The notes: generated from the letters alone by a model not told the origin. A stretch of DNA of 64,000 nt from Actinomadura physcomitrii (GCF_008923205.2 NZ_WBMS02000038.1:13042-77041), one strand, 5' to 3'; positions 8,367 to 16,401 are shown, counted from the stretch's first letter. Translations and numbers: made by a program.

Positions 8367-8909
8367 GTGATTCACGAGCAGATCACGGCCGGGCGGTACG
8401 ACTCCTGGTCCGAGGAGCAGTGCGCCGGCATCGAAGTCGTGGGCGGGATGGTCGTCGCGGGCGGCCCCAGCGCGTCCAAGCGCCACAACCGCCTCGCTCG
8501 CGTCCTGGCGAACGCCCTGGACGACGCCGGAGGCCCGGAGTGGAACGCCGACACCGACTTCGACGTCCGGCTGCAGGACGTTCCGCTGACCAACCGCCGG
8601 CCGGACGTCGTCGTGTACCGGGCGGACACGATCGACGTGACCCCGACCCGCCCGGAGCACGTGCTCCTGGTGGCCGAGGTCGTCTCACCGGGCTCGGAGA
8701 CCACCGACCGGGTCGTGAAGGTGGACCAGTACGCCCGGGCGGGCATCGCGTTCTACTGGCGTGTCGAACAGGCCGCCACCGGGGTGCCGCTGCTGTACAC
8801 CTACGTCCTGGACCCGGCGACGGCGGCGTACCGGGAGGGCGAGGTGTTCACCGGCAAGGTCGAGGTGTCGGCTCCGTTCGCCATGGAGGTCGACCTCGGT
8901 TCCGTTTGA
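8367..8909 (+). CDS. Uma2 family protein (PD-(D/E)XK nuclease fold), possible 5' frameshift
   Basis: The protein has the Uma2 (DUF820) core: EEQCAGIEVVGGMVV, SASKRHNRLARVLANALDDA, a catalytic-type Asp in NRRPDVVVY, a Glu in LLVAEVVSPGSETTDR, and KVDQYARAGIAFYWR. Uma2 proteins have a restriction-endonuclease-like fold but no proven role. The coding frame opens at a GTG (8367) with no ribosome site. An ATG at 8341 preceded by GGGGAGGAATGCC gives MTAEPVAPA, which looks like the genuine Uma2 N-terminus, but stops at once at 8368-8370. One extra G there would join the two, so the true start is probably 8341 with a one-base deletion or a sequencing error. Confidence 0.78.
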   Translation: MIHEQITAGRYDSWSEEQCAGIEVVGGMVVAGGPSASKRHNRLARVLANALDDAGGPEWNADTDFDVRLQDVPLTNRRPDVVVYRADTIDVTPTRPEHVLLVAEVVSPGSETTDRVVKVDQYARAGIAFYWRVEQAATGVPLLYTYVLDPATAAYREGEVFTGKVEVSAPFAMEVDLGSV

Positions 8910-8937
8910 GGACGGCCCTGGGGGGGCCGGGGTTCGG

Positions 8938-9690
8938 CTAGGACAGGGCGGTGAGGACGCCGGGGACGTCGTTGACGACCATCGCGTCGACCCCGGCGGA
9001 CGCGTAGTCCGGGGCGCGGTCGGCGGCGGGGCACCAGGCGATCACGTCCAGGCCCGCCTGGTGCGCGACGTCCACGCAGTGCTCCAGGGGCCGCAGCCGG
9101 CTGTCGGGGTGCTCGAACCCGCACGAGCCGGTGTGCACCGCGATGGCCTGCAGGTCCAGGCCCGCCGCGGCCGGGACCGCGTGCCACATCGGGAACCGCA
9201 GCCAGGTCAGCAGGCCCAGCGGGACGTCCGGCAGCCCGCCGCGCAGGAACACCAGCAGCGCCGGGTCGAACGAGGTGACGAGCAGCCGGCGGCGGCGCGC
9301 CTCGCGCTTCAGCACCGGCAGCAGCAGCGGGCCCGTCCGGCGGGACGGGGCGTCCACCGCGTCCTCCAGCACGGTCTTGACGTCGACGTCGACCGCGATG
9401 TCGGCGGGCAGCGCGTCGAGGACGTCGGTGAGCAGCGGCAGGCCGCTGGCGTCGGCGGGCATGTCGACGATGTGGTCGCCGCCCTCGACGGTCGGGTCGT
9501 GCCGCAGCACGAGGTGGTCGTCGGCGGTGCGGGTCACGTCGATCTCGACCCAGGACAGCCCCGCGGAGGCGGCGGCGAGCAGCGACTCCAGGGTGTTCTC
9601 CGCGACCGGCGCCGCCGCGCCCGGCGGGGTGAGGGTGCCCGCGCCGTAGCCGCGGTGGCCGATGACCGTGGGGGACTTGTCGAAGATCAA
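8938..9690 (-). CDS. Glycerophosphodiester phosphodiesterase
   Basis: The 250-residue protein carries the GDPD catalytic elements: IGHRGYG at residues 10-16, ENTLESLLAA, the metal-binding EIDVTRTADDHLVLRHDP near residues 48-66, and a C-terminal IAWCPAADRA strand. GDPD enzymes release glycerol phosphate from glycerophosphodiesters. It has no signal peptide, so it acts in the cytoplasm. It lies downstream of, and overlaps by four bases (ATGA), the cytidylyltransferase gene; together they suggest recycling and activation of a glycerol-phosphate type substrate. Confidence 0.88.
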   Translation of the reverse strand: MIFDKSPTVIGHRGYGAGTLTPPGAAAPVAENTLESLLAAASAGLSWVEIDVTRTADDHLVLRHDPTVEGGDHIVDMPADASGLPLLTDVLDALPADIAVDVDVKTVLEDAVDAPSRRTGPLLLPVLKREARRRRLLVTSFDPALLVFLRGGLPDVPLGLLTWLRFPMWHAVPAAAGLDLQAIAVHTGSCGFEHPDSRLRPLEHCVDVAHQAGLDVIAWCPAADRAPDYASAGVDAMVVNDVPGVLTALS

Positions 9691-10388
9691 GGCAGGTCCT
9701 CCTGGGCGAGGTGCTCGGCGATCACCGCGTCGAGCGGCTGGGTGACCTTGAGGTTGCGCTCGCTGCCCGCGACCACCCGGATCGGCACGTCCGGCAGGTA
9801 GCGGTGCACGATCCCGCAGTCGTCGGTGGCGCGCAGCGCCGGATCGGCGAGCGCCAGCTCGTAGGCCTTGCGGATGGTGCCGAGCCGGAACCCCTGCGGG
9901 GTCTGGAACCGGCTCATCGTCTCGCGCGGCGGCATGGACGCGACCACGCCGTCCTCGACGACGACGATCGTGTCCGGCGACGGCACGCCGACCGCGACGG
10001 CGTCGTGGCCGTCCAGCGCGTCCAGCACCCGGTCGATGACGGCCGCGCCGACGAACGGGCGGGCGGCGTCGTGGAACAGCACGCGCGCGTCGTCGGCGTG
10101 GCCCTCCAGGGCGCGCAGCGCCGCGACGGTCGAGGCGGTGCGGGTCGCGCCGCCCTCCACCACGCCCGTGACGCTGCGGAACGGCGCGGCGATCACGCCC
10201 GCCTCGCGCAGGTGCCCGGCGGCCATCACCACCAGGACCTCGCCGACGCCGGGATGGGCGTCGAACGCGGCGATCGCGTGCGCCAGGATCGGCCGCCCGC
10301 CCACCTCGATGAGCTGCTTGGGGCGTCCCGCGCCCATGCGCTCGCCGATCCCGCCGGCGAGCACCACCGCCACCGTCCGCGCCGCCAT
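9687..10388 (-). CDS. IspD/TarI-family cytidylyltransferase
   Basis: The 233-residue protein starts VAVVLAGGIGERMGAGRPKQ, the CTP-binding loop of the IspD family. It has HDAARPFV, VAVGVPSPDTIV, RFQTPQGFRL and ATDDCGIVHR, then NLKVTQPLDAVIAE. IspD proteins make CDP-methylerythritol; close relatives (TarI) make CDP-ribitol and others activate different polyol phosphates. The neighbours are a glycerophosphodiesterase, a glycerol-1-phosphate dehydrogenase, CDP-alcohol phosphotransferases and DUF5941, not isoprenoid genes, so I favour a polyol-phosphate substrate. The housekeeping IspD role cannot be excluded. Transcribed divergently from the 10513 operon; the 124-base spacer has two TACGCT boxes that could be -10 sites. 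Confidence 0.8.
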   Translation of the reverse strand: MAARTVAVVLAGGIGERMGAGRPKQLIEVGGRPILAHAIAAFDAHPGVGEVLVVMAAGHLREAGVIAAPFRSVTGVVEGGATRTASTVAALRALEGHADDARVLFHDAARPFVGAAVIDRVLDALDGHDAVAVGVPSPDTIVVVEDGVVASMPPRETMSRFQTPQGFRLGTIRKAYELALADPALRATDDCGIVHRYLPDVPIRVVAGSERNLKVTQPLDAVIAEHLAQEDLP

Positions 10389-10512
10389 CTCTCCCTCTCG
10401 CCGCTCCGCCCCGCGCCGCGCGCAGGACGTGCGCCCGTTCCTGCGACAGCCGGTCACCGAGTCGCTACGCTGAGCTGTCACCCGTACGCTTCGATCCGGC
10501 CTGGAGGCGCCG

Positions 10513-11298
10513 ATGGTCAGGGTGCGCCTTCGCCGCCGGCGCGCCAAGCTCAACGTACCGGAGGCGGCCGGTGCCGCGGCGCGGAACCGCGCCGCCCCGC
10601 ACGCCGTCCGCCACCGGGGCGACGGGCTCGTCGCGGCCTACGCGGTCGGCGGGTACGCGCCGTACCTGGTGCGCTGGGCGGCGTCGCGCGGCCTCGCGCC
10701 CGAGACGGTGTCGGGCATCTCGTTCTGCTTCGGGGCGCTGGCCGCGGTCTGGTTCTCCGCCGGGTCCCGCGACGGGACGATCGCCGGGGCGGGGCTGCTC
10801 TACGTCTCGTTCGTCCTGGACTGCGTGGGCGGCGGGCTGGCGGGCGCGGCGGGCACGCCCTGGGCGGCGTGGCCCGCGGGCGTCCTCGGCCGGGCCAAGG
10901 AGGCCGCCGTGTACGCGGGCCTCGCGGCCGGCGCGGGCGCCGAGCCGCCCGGCGGGCCCGGATTCGCCGGGAACGCGTGGGCGGCGGCCGTGGCCGCGCT
11001 GGTGCTGCTGTCGGTCCGCCAGACCCTGGACGTGTCCTACGCGTCGTCCCGGTACGGCGGGCGCCCGCGGCCGGGCCGCCTCCGCAACGAGGTCGCGCGG
11101 CGCGCGGTGCGGGCGCTCGCGCTCCCGGCCGGCGAGCGGTTCGCGCTCATCGCCGTCACCGCCGCGCTCGCCGGCGCCCGCGTCACCTTCGGGGTCCTGC
11201 TGGTGTGGGGCTCGGCCGCCGCCGCGTTCGTCCTCGCCGGGCATGCGCGCGGCGCGTTCGCCCGTGCGGTGCCCGCGCCGGGATCGGCGGACCGGTGA
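10513..11298 (+). CDS. Degenerate CDP-alcohol phosphotransferase-like membrane protein
   Basis: The 261-residue protein has the architecture of a CDP-alcohol phosphotransferase (several hydrophobic segments; GLAPETVSGISF before the active site; a following RAKEAAVYAGLA segment). Where active enzymes read D-x2-D-G-x2-A-R-x8-G-x3-D-x3-D, this one reads DCVGGGLAGAAG and then AAWPAGVLGRAKE. Three of the four catalytic aspartates are therefore replaced (by Gly, Ala and Gly) and the arginine is lost. It is probably inactive as a transferase and may be structural or regulatory. It overlaps the DUF5941 gene by GTGA. I recall the two parts as one longer protein in related actinomycetes. ATG 10513 follows TGGAGGCGCCG. 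Confidence 0.68.
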   Translation: MVRVRLRRRRAKLNVPEAAGAAARNRAAPHAVRHRGDGLVAAYAVGGYAPYLVRWAASRGLAPETVSGISFCFGALAAVWFSAGSRDGTIAGAGLLYVSFVLDCVGGGLAGAAGTPWAAWPAGVLGRAKEAAVYAGLAAGAGAEPPGGPGFAGNAWAAAVAALVLLSVRQTLDVSYASSRYGGRPRPGRLRNEVARRAVRALALPAGERFALIAVTAALAGARVTFGVLLVWGSAAAAFVLAGHARGAFARAVPAPGSADR

Positions 11299-11900
11299 AC
11301 GCCGCCGTCCAGGTCGGGGACCACCGCGACGACGGGCCGGTGTGCCTGGTGCTGGGCATGACGGCGCGCGGCAGGCTCCCGCCGCTGCCCGCCGTCACCG
11401 CCGCGGCGGGCGTCACCGCGCTGCTGCTGGCCGCCGGCGCTCAGGGTCCGCCGGCTCCCGCGCTGCTCGCCCCGATCGTGGCGATCCTGCTGGCCGGTCC
11501 TTCCGCAGGCCACCCGCACGAGGGACGGCTGGACTGGCTCGTACCGCCCATAATCCGCGCGATCGAGTATGGTTACCTCGCCGTACTGGGGTTTGCGCAG
11601 GGAGTGCCGGCACCGCTCGTCTACGTGCCGGCGGCCGTCCTCGCGCTCCACCACTGCGACGCCGCGTACCGCTCCCGCCAGGGAGTCCGGCCATGGGGGC
11701 TCGTCCTCCGCGCCGGTCTCGGCTGGGAGGGGCGGATGCTCTGGGTGGCCTTCGCGGGCCTCTGCGGGCTCCTTCCGATCGCGTACGCTGCGCTGGCCGC
11801 CTACCTTGGTGTGCTGTTCGGCAGCGAGGGCGTCGCCATGTGGGCGCGGTCCGTTCGCGGCGGCGGTGTGATGGTCGACTGGGAGGAAGAACGAGCATGA
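11295..11900 (+). CDS. DUF5941 domain membrane protein
   Basis: The 201-residue protein has GPVCLVLGMTARGRLPPLP at its start, then hydrophobic segments, then the DUF5941 core: HEGRLDWLVPPIIRAIEYGYLAVL, a short loop, LALHHCDAAYRSRQG, and GLGWEGRMLWVAFAGLCG before a final membrane segment. The GTG start overlaps the stop of the degenerate phosphotransferase, and its own stop overlaps the next ATG (ATGA), so it is in the middle of a tightly coupled operon. DUF5941 has no known activity. Its constant company with CDP-alcohol enzymes suggests a part in the same pathway. Confidence 0.78.
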   Translation: MNAAVQVGDHRDDGPVCLVLGMTARGRLPPLPAVTAAAGVTALLLAAGAQGPPAPALLAPIVAILLAGPSAGHPHEGRLDWLVPPIIRAIEYGYLAVLGFAQGVPAPLVYVPAAVLALHHCDAAYRSRQGVRPWGLVLRAGLGWEGRMLWVAFAGLCGLLPIAYAALAAYLGVLFGSEGVAMWARSVRGGGVMVDWEEERA

Positions 11901-12628
11901 TCGGCATGGTGCTGGCGGCGGGCGCGGGCCGGAGGCTGCGGCCGTACACCGATACCCTCCCGAAGGCCCTGGTCCCCGTGGACGGCGACACCACGATCCT
12001 GGACATCGCGCTCGGCAACCTCGCCGAGGTCGGGCTGACCGACGTGGTCATCGTCGTCGGCTACTGCGCGGGCGCGGTCGAGGAGCGCAAGGCCGCCCTC
12101 GAGGAGAGGTACGGCGTGTCCATCACGCTGGTTCACAACGACAAGGCCGAGGAGTGGAACAACGCCTACTCCATGTGGCTGGCTCGCGAGCACTTCTCCA
12201 AGGGCGTCCTCATGGTCAACGGCGACACGGTCCATCCGGTGAGCGTCGAGAAGACGCTACTGGCGAACCGCGGACCGGACATCCTCCTCGCCGTGGACAA
12301 CGTGAAAACACTCGCCGACGAGGAGATGAAGGTCGTCCTCGACGAGGGCGAGCACCTGAAGACGATCACCAAGCTGATGGACCCGTCCACCGCCTACGGC
12401 GAGTACATCGGCGCGACCCTGATCGAGCCCGCCGCCGCGGAGCCCCTCGCCGACGCACTGAAGGCGACCTGGGAGAGCGACCCCGACCAGTACTACGAGG
12501 ACGGCTACCAGGAGCTGGTCGACCGGGGCGGCCGCATCGCGGTCGCGCCGATCGGCGAGGTCGAGTGGGTCGAGGTGGACAACCACGACGACCTGGAGAA
12601 GGCCCGCCGGATCGCCAAGACCTACTGA
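11897..12628 (+). CDS. Sugar/alcohol-phosphate nucleotidyltransferase
   Basis: The 243-residue protein opens with MVLAAGAGRRLRPYTDTLPK, the nucleotide-binding signature of the NTP_transferase family. It has VVIVVGYCAGAVEE, a metal-binding VNGDTV and a C-terminal EVEWVEVDNHDDLEKAR segment like that of choline-phosphate cytidylyltransferases (LicC type). The product is therefore likely an NDP- or CDP-linked alcohol. It is the second nucleotidyltransferase in the cassette, beside the IspD-like protein, so two different activated precursors may be made. It overlaps the DUF5941 gene by four bases. A 44-base gap with GAGGAGG leads into the dehydrogenase gene. Confidence 0.82.
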   Translation: MIGMVLAAGAGRRLRPYTDTLPKALVPVDGDTTILDIALGNLAEVGLTDVVIVVGYCAGAVEERKAALEERYGVSITLVHNDKAEEWNNAYSMWLAREHFSKGVLMVNGDTVHPVSVEKTLLANRGPDILLAVDNVKTLADEEMKVVLDEGEHLKTITKLMDPSTAYGEYIGATLIEPAAAEPLADALKATWESDPDQYYEDGYQELVDRGGRIAVAPIGEVEWVEVDNHDDLEKARRIAKTY

Positions 12629-12672
12629 GGCCGCCGGCGCCATACGCGGGACGACCCCGAGCGAGGAGGCCC

Positions 12673-13767
12673 ATGCCCCTGCTGACGCGGATGCTGAACG
12701 CGCCGCTCTCCATCGACGTGCGGCGCGGCGCCGTCGCCGCCCTCGGCGAGCTGCTCGCCGACAAGCGGATCGCCACCGAGGGACGGGTGGCCATCGCCGT
12801 CGGCCAAGGCCAGGGCGACCACATCGCCGAGCACGTCCGCCCGTCCCTGTCGGCCTGCGAGGTGTTCCAGGTCGAGGGCGGCACCGTCGACGCCGCCGTC
12901 GGCCTCGCCGGCAGGCTGCGCGGCGGGACGTTCGAGGCCGTCGTCGGGATCGGCGGCGGCCGGACGATCGACGCGACGAAGTACGCGGCGACGCTGTCGG
13001 GCATCCCGATGGTGTCGGTCGCCACGAACCTGTCCCACGACGGGATCTGCTCCCCGGTCGCGTCCCTGGAGCACGACAAGGGCAAGGGCTCGTTCGGCGT
13101 CGTCATGCCGCTGGCGATGGTCGTCGACCTCGACTACGTGCACACCGCGCCCCACCGGCTGGTCCGCGCCGGGATCGGCGACGTGGTCAGCAACTTCTCC
13201 GCGGTGGACGACTGGCTGCTCGCCGCCGAACAGTGCGGCGAGCGCGTCGACCGGATGGCGCTGACCGTGGCCCGCACCGCCGCCGAGGCGCTGCTGCACC
13301 AGCCGGGCTCCATCGAGTCCGACCGGTTCCTCACCGTCCTCGCGGAGGGCCTGGTGCTGTCGGGGATGGCGATGTCGTTCGCGGGCGACTCCCGCCCGGC
13401 GAGCGGCGGCGACCACGAGATCCTGCACGCCATCGACCAGCTCTACCCGGGGACCGCCAACCACGGCGAGCTGGCGGGGATCGGCGCGGCGTTCTGCTAC
13501 CACCTGCGCGCCACCCGGCTCTCCGGCGGCGACGCCGCCGGCGAGCCCGCGGAGGAGCGGCTCGCGGAGATCCTCGCCTGCCTCGGCCGGCACGGGCTGC
13601 CCCGGTTCCCGGCCGACGTCGGCCTCACCGAGGAGCAGTTCGCGGAGGCCGTGCAGTACGCCCCGCGCACCCGGCCGGGCCGCTATACGATCTTGGAACA
13701 CCTCGGCCTCGACAAGGGCGAGACGCTCAAGGCGGTGGAAGAGTATGTCCAGGCCCATGGAGGCTGA
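12673..13767 (+). CDS. sn-Glycerol-1-phosphate dehydrogenase-like (EgsA/AraM type)
   Basis: The 364-residue protein is an iron-containing alcohol dehydrogenase-fold enzyme of the glycerol-1-phosphate dehydrogenase group: GIGGGRTIDATKYAA (NAD-binding), IPMVSVATNLSHDGICSPVA (group signature with the first metal-binding Asp), then GDHEILHAIDQLYPG and ANHGELAGIG, which supply metal-binding histidines. Such enzymes reduce dihydroxyacetone phosphate to sn-glycerol-1-phosphate, the archaeal-type enantiomer. In Bacillus, AraM feeds a glyceryl lipid; here no prenyltransferase is adjacent, and cytidylyltransferases and CDP-alcohol transferases are. I infer a CDP-activated glycerol-1-phosphate route. 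ATG 12673 follows GAGGAGG. The 3' end overlaps the next gene by 23 bases. Confidence 0.85.
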   Translation: MPLLTRMLNAPLSIDVRRGAVAALGELLADKRIATEGRVAIAVGQGQGDHIAEHVRPSLSACEVFQVEGGTVDAAVGLAGRLRGGTFEAVVGIGGGRTIDATKYAATLSGIPMVSVATNLSHDGICSPVASLEHDKGKGSFGVVMPLAMVVDLDYVHTAPHRLVRAGIGDVVSNFSAVDDWLLAAEQCGERVDRMALTVARTAAEALLHQPGSIESDRFLTVLAEGLVLSGMAMSFAGDSRPASGGDHEILHAIDQLYPGTANHGELAGIGAAFCYHLRATRLSGGDAAGEPAEERLAEILACLGRHGLPRFPADVGLTEEQFAEAVQYAPRTRPGRYTILEHLGLDKGETLKAVEEYVQAHGG

Positions 13768-14644
13768 GCTCCCCGGCCCCTCCGGAACCCCCGAGACCCC
13801 GGCGGGCGGCCCCGGTTCCCCGGACCCGGGCGACCACCGCCCGCCGCGCAACGCGGCGCGGGTCGCCGACATCCGCCGGTACGGGCAGCCGCCCGGCCTG
13901 AAGGACCGGCGCAACGAGGAGCACTGGGCGGGCCGGCTCTACATGCGCGACCTGTCCCCGTACTTCGGGTGGATCGCGCTGCGCCTCGGGTTCAGCCCGA
14001 ACCAGCTCACCTACCTGATGATGCTCAGCGGCATCGTCGCCGGGGCCGTGGTGTCGGTGCCCGCGTCCGGCGCGGGCGGGCTGTGGACGGCCCTCGGCGG
14101 CGCCCTGCTCATCCAGGTCTACCTGCTGCTCGACTGCGTGGACGGCGAGGTCGCCCGCTACCTGCGGCAGACGTCGGTCGCGGGGGTCTTCCTCGACCGC
14201 ATCGGCCACTACCTGTCGGAGATCTCGCTGCTCATCGGGCTCGGCTTCGCCGCGCAGGGCGGCTGGAAGAACGGCGGCTGGGCCGAGCTCGGCCTGGTCG
14301 CAGCGCTCGGCGCCGCGCTGATCAAGGCGGAGACCGACAACGTCGTGGTGGCCCGCGCCAAGTCCGGGCTGCCCGCCGACCCGTCCGGCGGCGACCGGGC
14401 GCTGCGGCCCCGCTCCACCGGGATCGCGCTGGCCCGGCAGGCCGCGTCGATGCTGCGCTTCCACCGCATCATCGGCGCCGTCGAGCTGTCGCTGCTGATC
14501 CTGGCCGCCGCCCTGATCGACACCCTGACCGGTGCGGACTCCCCCGTCGCGATCCGCGTGCTGATGGTCGCGGTCGCGCTCGTCGCGGTCGTGCAGACCC
14601 TGCTGCACCTGGTCAGCATCCTGGCCTCCCGGAGACTGAAGTGA
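13745..14644 (+). CDS. CDP-alcohol phosphotransferase with Asp-to-His change at the fourth catalytic position
   Basis: The 299-residue integral membrane protein has a polar N-terminus (about 75 residues), then GFSPNQLTYLMMLSG and the CDP-alcohol phosphotransferase motif. The motif reads DCVDGEVARYLRQTSVAG followed by VFLDRIGH: the first three catalytic aspartates and the Ala-Arg pair are present, but the fourth position, the proposed base, is histidine. About five further hydrophobic segments follow. The enzyme should transfer a phospho-alcohol from a CDP carrier to an acceptor alcohol in the membrane; neither partner can be named. It starts inside the dehydrogenase gene and ends in GTGA with the glycosyltransferase gene, so it is part of one operon. 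Confidence 0.85.
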   Translation: MSRPMEAELPGPSGTPETPAGGPGSPDPGDHRPPRNAARVADIRRYGQPPGLKDRRNEEHWAGRLYMRDLSPYFGWIALRLGFSPNQLTYLMMLSGIVAGAVVSVPASGAGGLWTALGGALLIQVYLLLDCVDGEVARYLRQTSVAGVFLDRIGHYLSEISLLIGLGFAAQGGWKNGGWAELGLVAALGAALIKAETDNVVVARAKSGLPADPSGGDRALRPRSTGIALARQAASMLRFHRIIGAVELSLLILAAALIDTLTGADSPVAIRVLMVAVALVAVVQTLLHLVSILASRRLK

Positions 14645-15522
14645 AACTCAGCGTCGTCGTCCTCACCATGGGCAACCGCCCGGACGAGCTGGCCCGCGCC
14701 GTGCGCAGCGCGCTGGAGCAGGAGCACGCGGACGTCGAGGTCGTCCTCGTCGGCAACGGCGTCGACCCCGTGGGGGACCGCGCCGGCGTCCCGCCGTTCG
14801 ACGACGAGCGGGTCAAGACGATCAGCCTGCCGAAGAACGTCGGCATCCCGGCCGGCCGCAACCGGGGCGTCGAGGCGTCCAGCGGCGACGTGGTGCTGTT
14901 CCTCGACGACGACGGCTGGTACCGCTCCACCCGCCTCGGCACCTACCTGCGGGACCGGTTCGCCGCCGACCCGGCGCTCGGCGTCGTGTCGTTCCGGGTC
15001 CGCGACCCGGAGGGCGGGCGCGGCGAGCGCCGGCACGTCCCGCGGCTGCGCGCGGGCGACCCGGAGCGCTCGTCGGAGGCCACGACGTTCCTCGGCGGCG
15101 CCTGCGCGATCCGCCGCGCCGCGTTCGACGCGGGCGGCGGCCTGCCGGAGGACTTCTTCTACGCCCACGAGGAGACCGACCTCGCGTGGCAGATCCTGAA
15201 CGCCGGCTACCACATCGTGTACGACGCTTCCGCGGTGATGTTCCACCCGGCCGTCCTGCCGACCCGGCACGACATGTTCTACCGGTACAACGCCCGCAAC
15301 CGGGTCTGGCTGGCCCGCCGGAACCTGCCGTGGCCGCTGGCGTTCACCTACCTCGCGGTGTGGGTCGGCATGACGCTGCTGCGCGAGCGTAAGCCGAGCG
15401 CGCTGAGGCCCTGGTTCAAGGGCTTCGTGGAGGGCTGGCGGAAGCCGGCGGGGCCGCGCCGGCCCATCTCCTACCGCACCGCGTGGCGGATGACGCGGAC
15501 GGGCCGCCCGCCGATCATCTGA
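14641..15522 (+). CDS. Family 2 glycosyltransferase
   Basis: The 293-residue protein starts KLSVVVLTMGNRPDELARAV and has the GT2 elements NVGIPAGRNRGVEAS, the acidic donor motif VLFLDDDGWY, a GGACAIRRAAF acceptor loop and DFFYAHEETDLAWQI. A C-terminal amphipathic or hydrophobic stretch (LPWPLAFTYLAVWVGMTLL) may bind the membrane. The GTG start overlaps the stop of the CDP-alcohol enzyme (GTGA). It closes the cassette and probably adds a sugar to the product made by the upstream genes. Its 3' end overlaps the convergent TetR gene by eight bases. Confidence 0.87.
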   Translation: MKLSVVVLTMGNRPDELARAVRSALEQEHADVEVVLVGNGVDPVGDRAGVPPFDDERVKTISLPKNVGIPAGRNRGVEASSGDVVLFLDDDGWYRSTRLGTYLRDRFAADPALGVVSFRVRDPEGGRGERRHVPRLRAGDPERSSEATTFLGGACAIRRAAFDAGGGLPEDFFYAHEETDLAWQILNAGYHIVYDASAVMFHPAVLPTRHDMFYRYNARNRVWLARRNLPWPLAFTYLAVWVGMTLLRERKPSALRPWFKGFVEGWRKPAGPRRPISYRTAWRMTRTGRPPII

Positions 15523-16147
15523 CCGCCGCCAGGATCAGGTGGGTCAGCTCCGCCGTGATGTCGTCCAGGGGGATGGTCTGGTCGCGGGCGGACCAGTGGT
15601 GGACGAGGTTGTTCACCGCCCCGATGATCGCGATGACGGTGAGGCGGTAGTCGCGGTCGGCGGCCTCGCCGTGCCGCACCGCCTCCGCGATCATCGCGAG
15701 CATCGTCTCCTCCCAGTGCGCGCGCCACTGCAGCCGGTGCCGTTCGAGGCCGGCGCTGACCCCGATGACCTCGACGAACGCGATGCGCGCCCAGCGCGGG
15801 TCGCTGGCGGTGACGGTGACGAAGGCGCGGACCGCGCGCTCGACGCGGGCGGGCAGCGGCTCGCCGGCGGAGCCCGCGTAGGCGGTGTCGAGGGCCGCGC
15901 GGGCGCGCTCGTTGATGCTCCGGTGCAGGGCGGTGAGCAACTCCTCGCGTCCGGAGAACTCCTCGTAGAAGTTGCGGGTGGACACGCCGGCGGTGGCGCA
16001 GAGCCGCTCGATGGAGGTCGCCGCGTAGCCGCGGGTCCCGAACAGCTCGAGACCGGCGCCGAGCAGCCGCTCCCGGCGGTCGGCGCGGCGCTCCTCGGCG
16101 GAGCGGCCGCCGTAGCTGCGGCGGGGGGCGGGGTTCCGGCCGCTCAT
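15515..16147 (-). CDS. TetR/AcrR family regulator
   Basis: The 210-residue protein has an N-terminal TetR helix-turn-helix (about residues 20-70; LLGAGLELFGTRGYAATSIERL, split here by no gap, then TAGVSTRNFYEEF with GREELL) and a variable helical ligand domain ending DDITAELTHLILAAVR. ATG 16147 is the first start consistent with the usual short basic leader. The gene is convergent with the cassette glycosyltransferase and lies next to remnants of an ECF41 sigma locus. Its target is not known. Confidence 0.88.
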   Translation of the reverse strand: MSGRNPAPRRSYGGRSAEERRADRRERLLGAGLELFGTRGYAATSIERLCATAGVSTRNFYEEFSGREELLTALHRSINERARAALDTAYAGSAGEPLPARVERAVRAFVTVTASDPRWARIAFVEVIGVSAGLERHRLQWRAHWEETMLAMIAEAVRHGEAADRDYRLTVIAIIGAVNNLVHHWSARDQTIPLDDITAELTHLILAAVR

Positions 16148-16266
16148 CAAACTCCATTCCGGCGGGGGTCGAGCTGGCAGCGCCAGCCTAACCGCGCCCG
16201 CGGCGCCCCGCCTCCCACCCGGCCCCGCCGTGGGACGCCGCGGCCCGCGCCCGGCCGCGCCGCGAG

Positions 16267-16398
16267 TCAGCGCAGGACGGGGGTCTCGCGGCTCATGCGG
16301 GAGAGCTTCTCGGGGTTGCGGACGGCGTACAGGCCGGTGATGAGGCCGTCGTCGACGCGGACGGCGATGACGGTGTCGATCTCGCCGTCGAGCCGCAT
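16267..16398 (-). pseudogene. C-terminal remnant of an ECF41 (SigJ-like) sigma factor
   Basis: On the minus strand a 43-codon frame reads MRLDGEIDTVIAVRVDDGL, then ITGLYAVRNPEKLSR and a short tail before TGA. This matches the end of the SnoaL-like domain of ECF41 sigma factors (VRNPEKL is highly typical). The preceding roughly 270 residues, including both sigma domains, are absent: upstream of 16398 the frame is lost and a promoter-like TGTCACA element follows at once. It is therefore a deletion remnant. Confidence 0.68.
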
Positions 16399-16401
16399 AC
16401 G

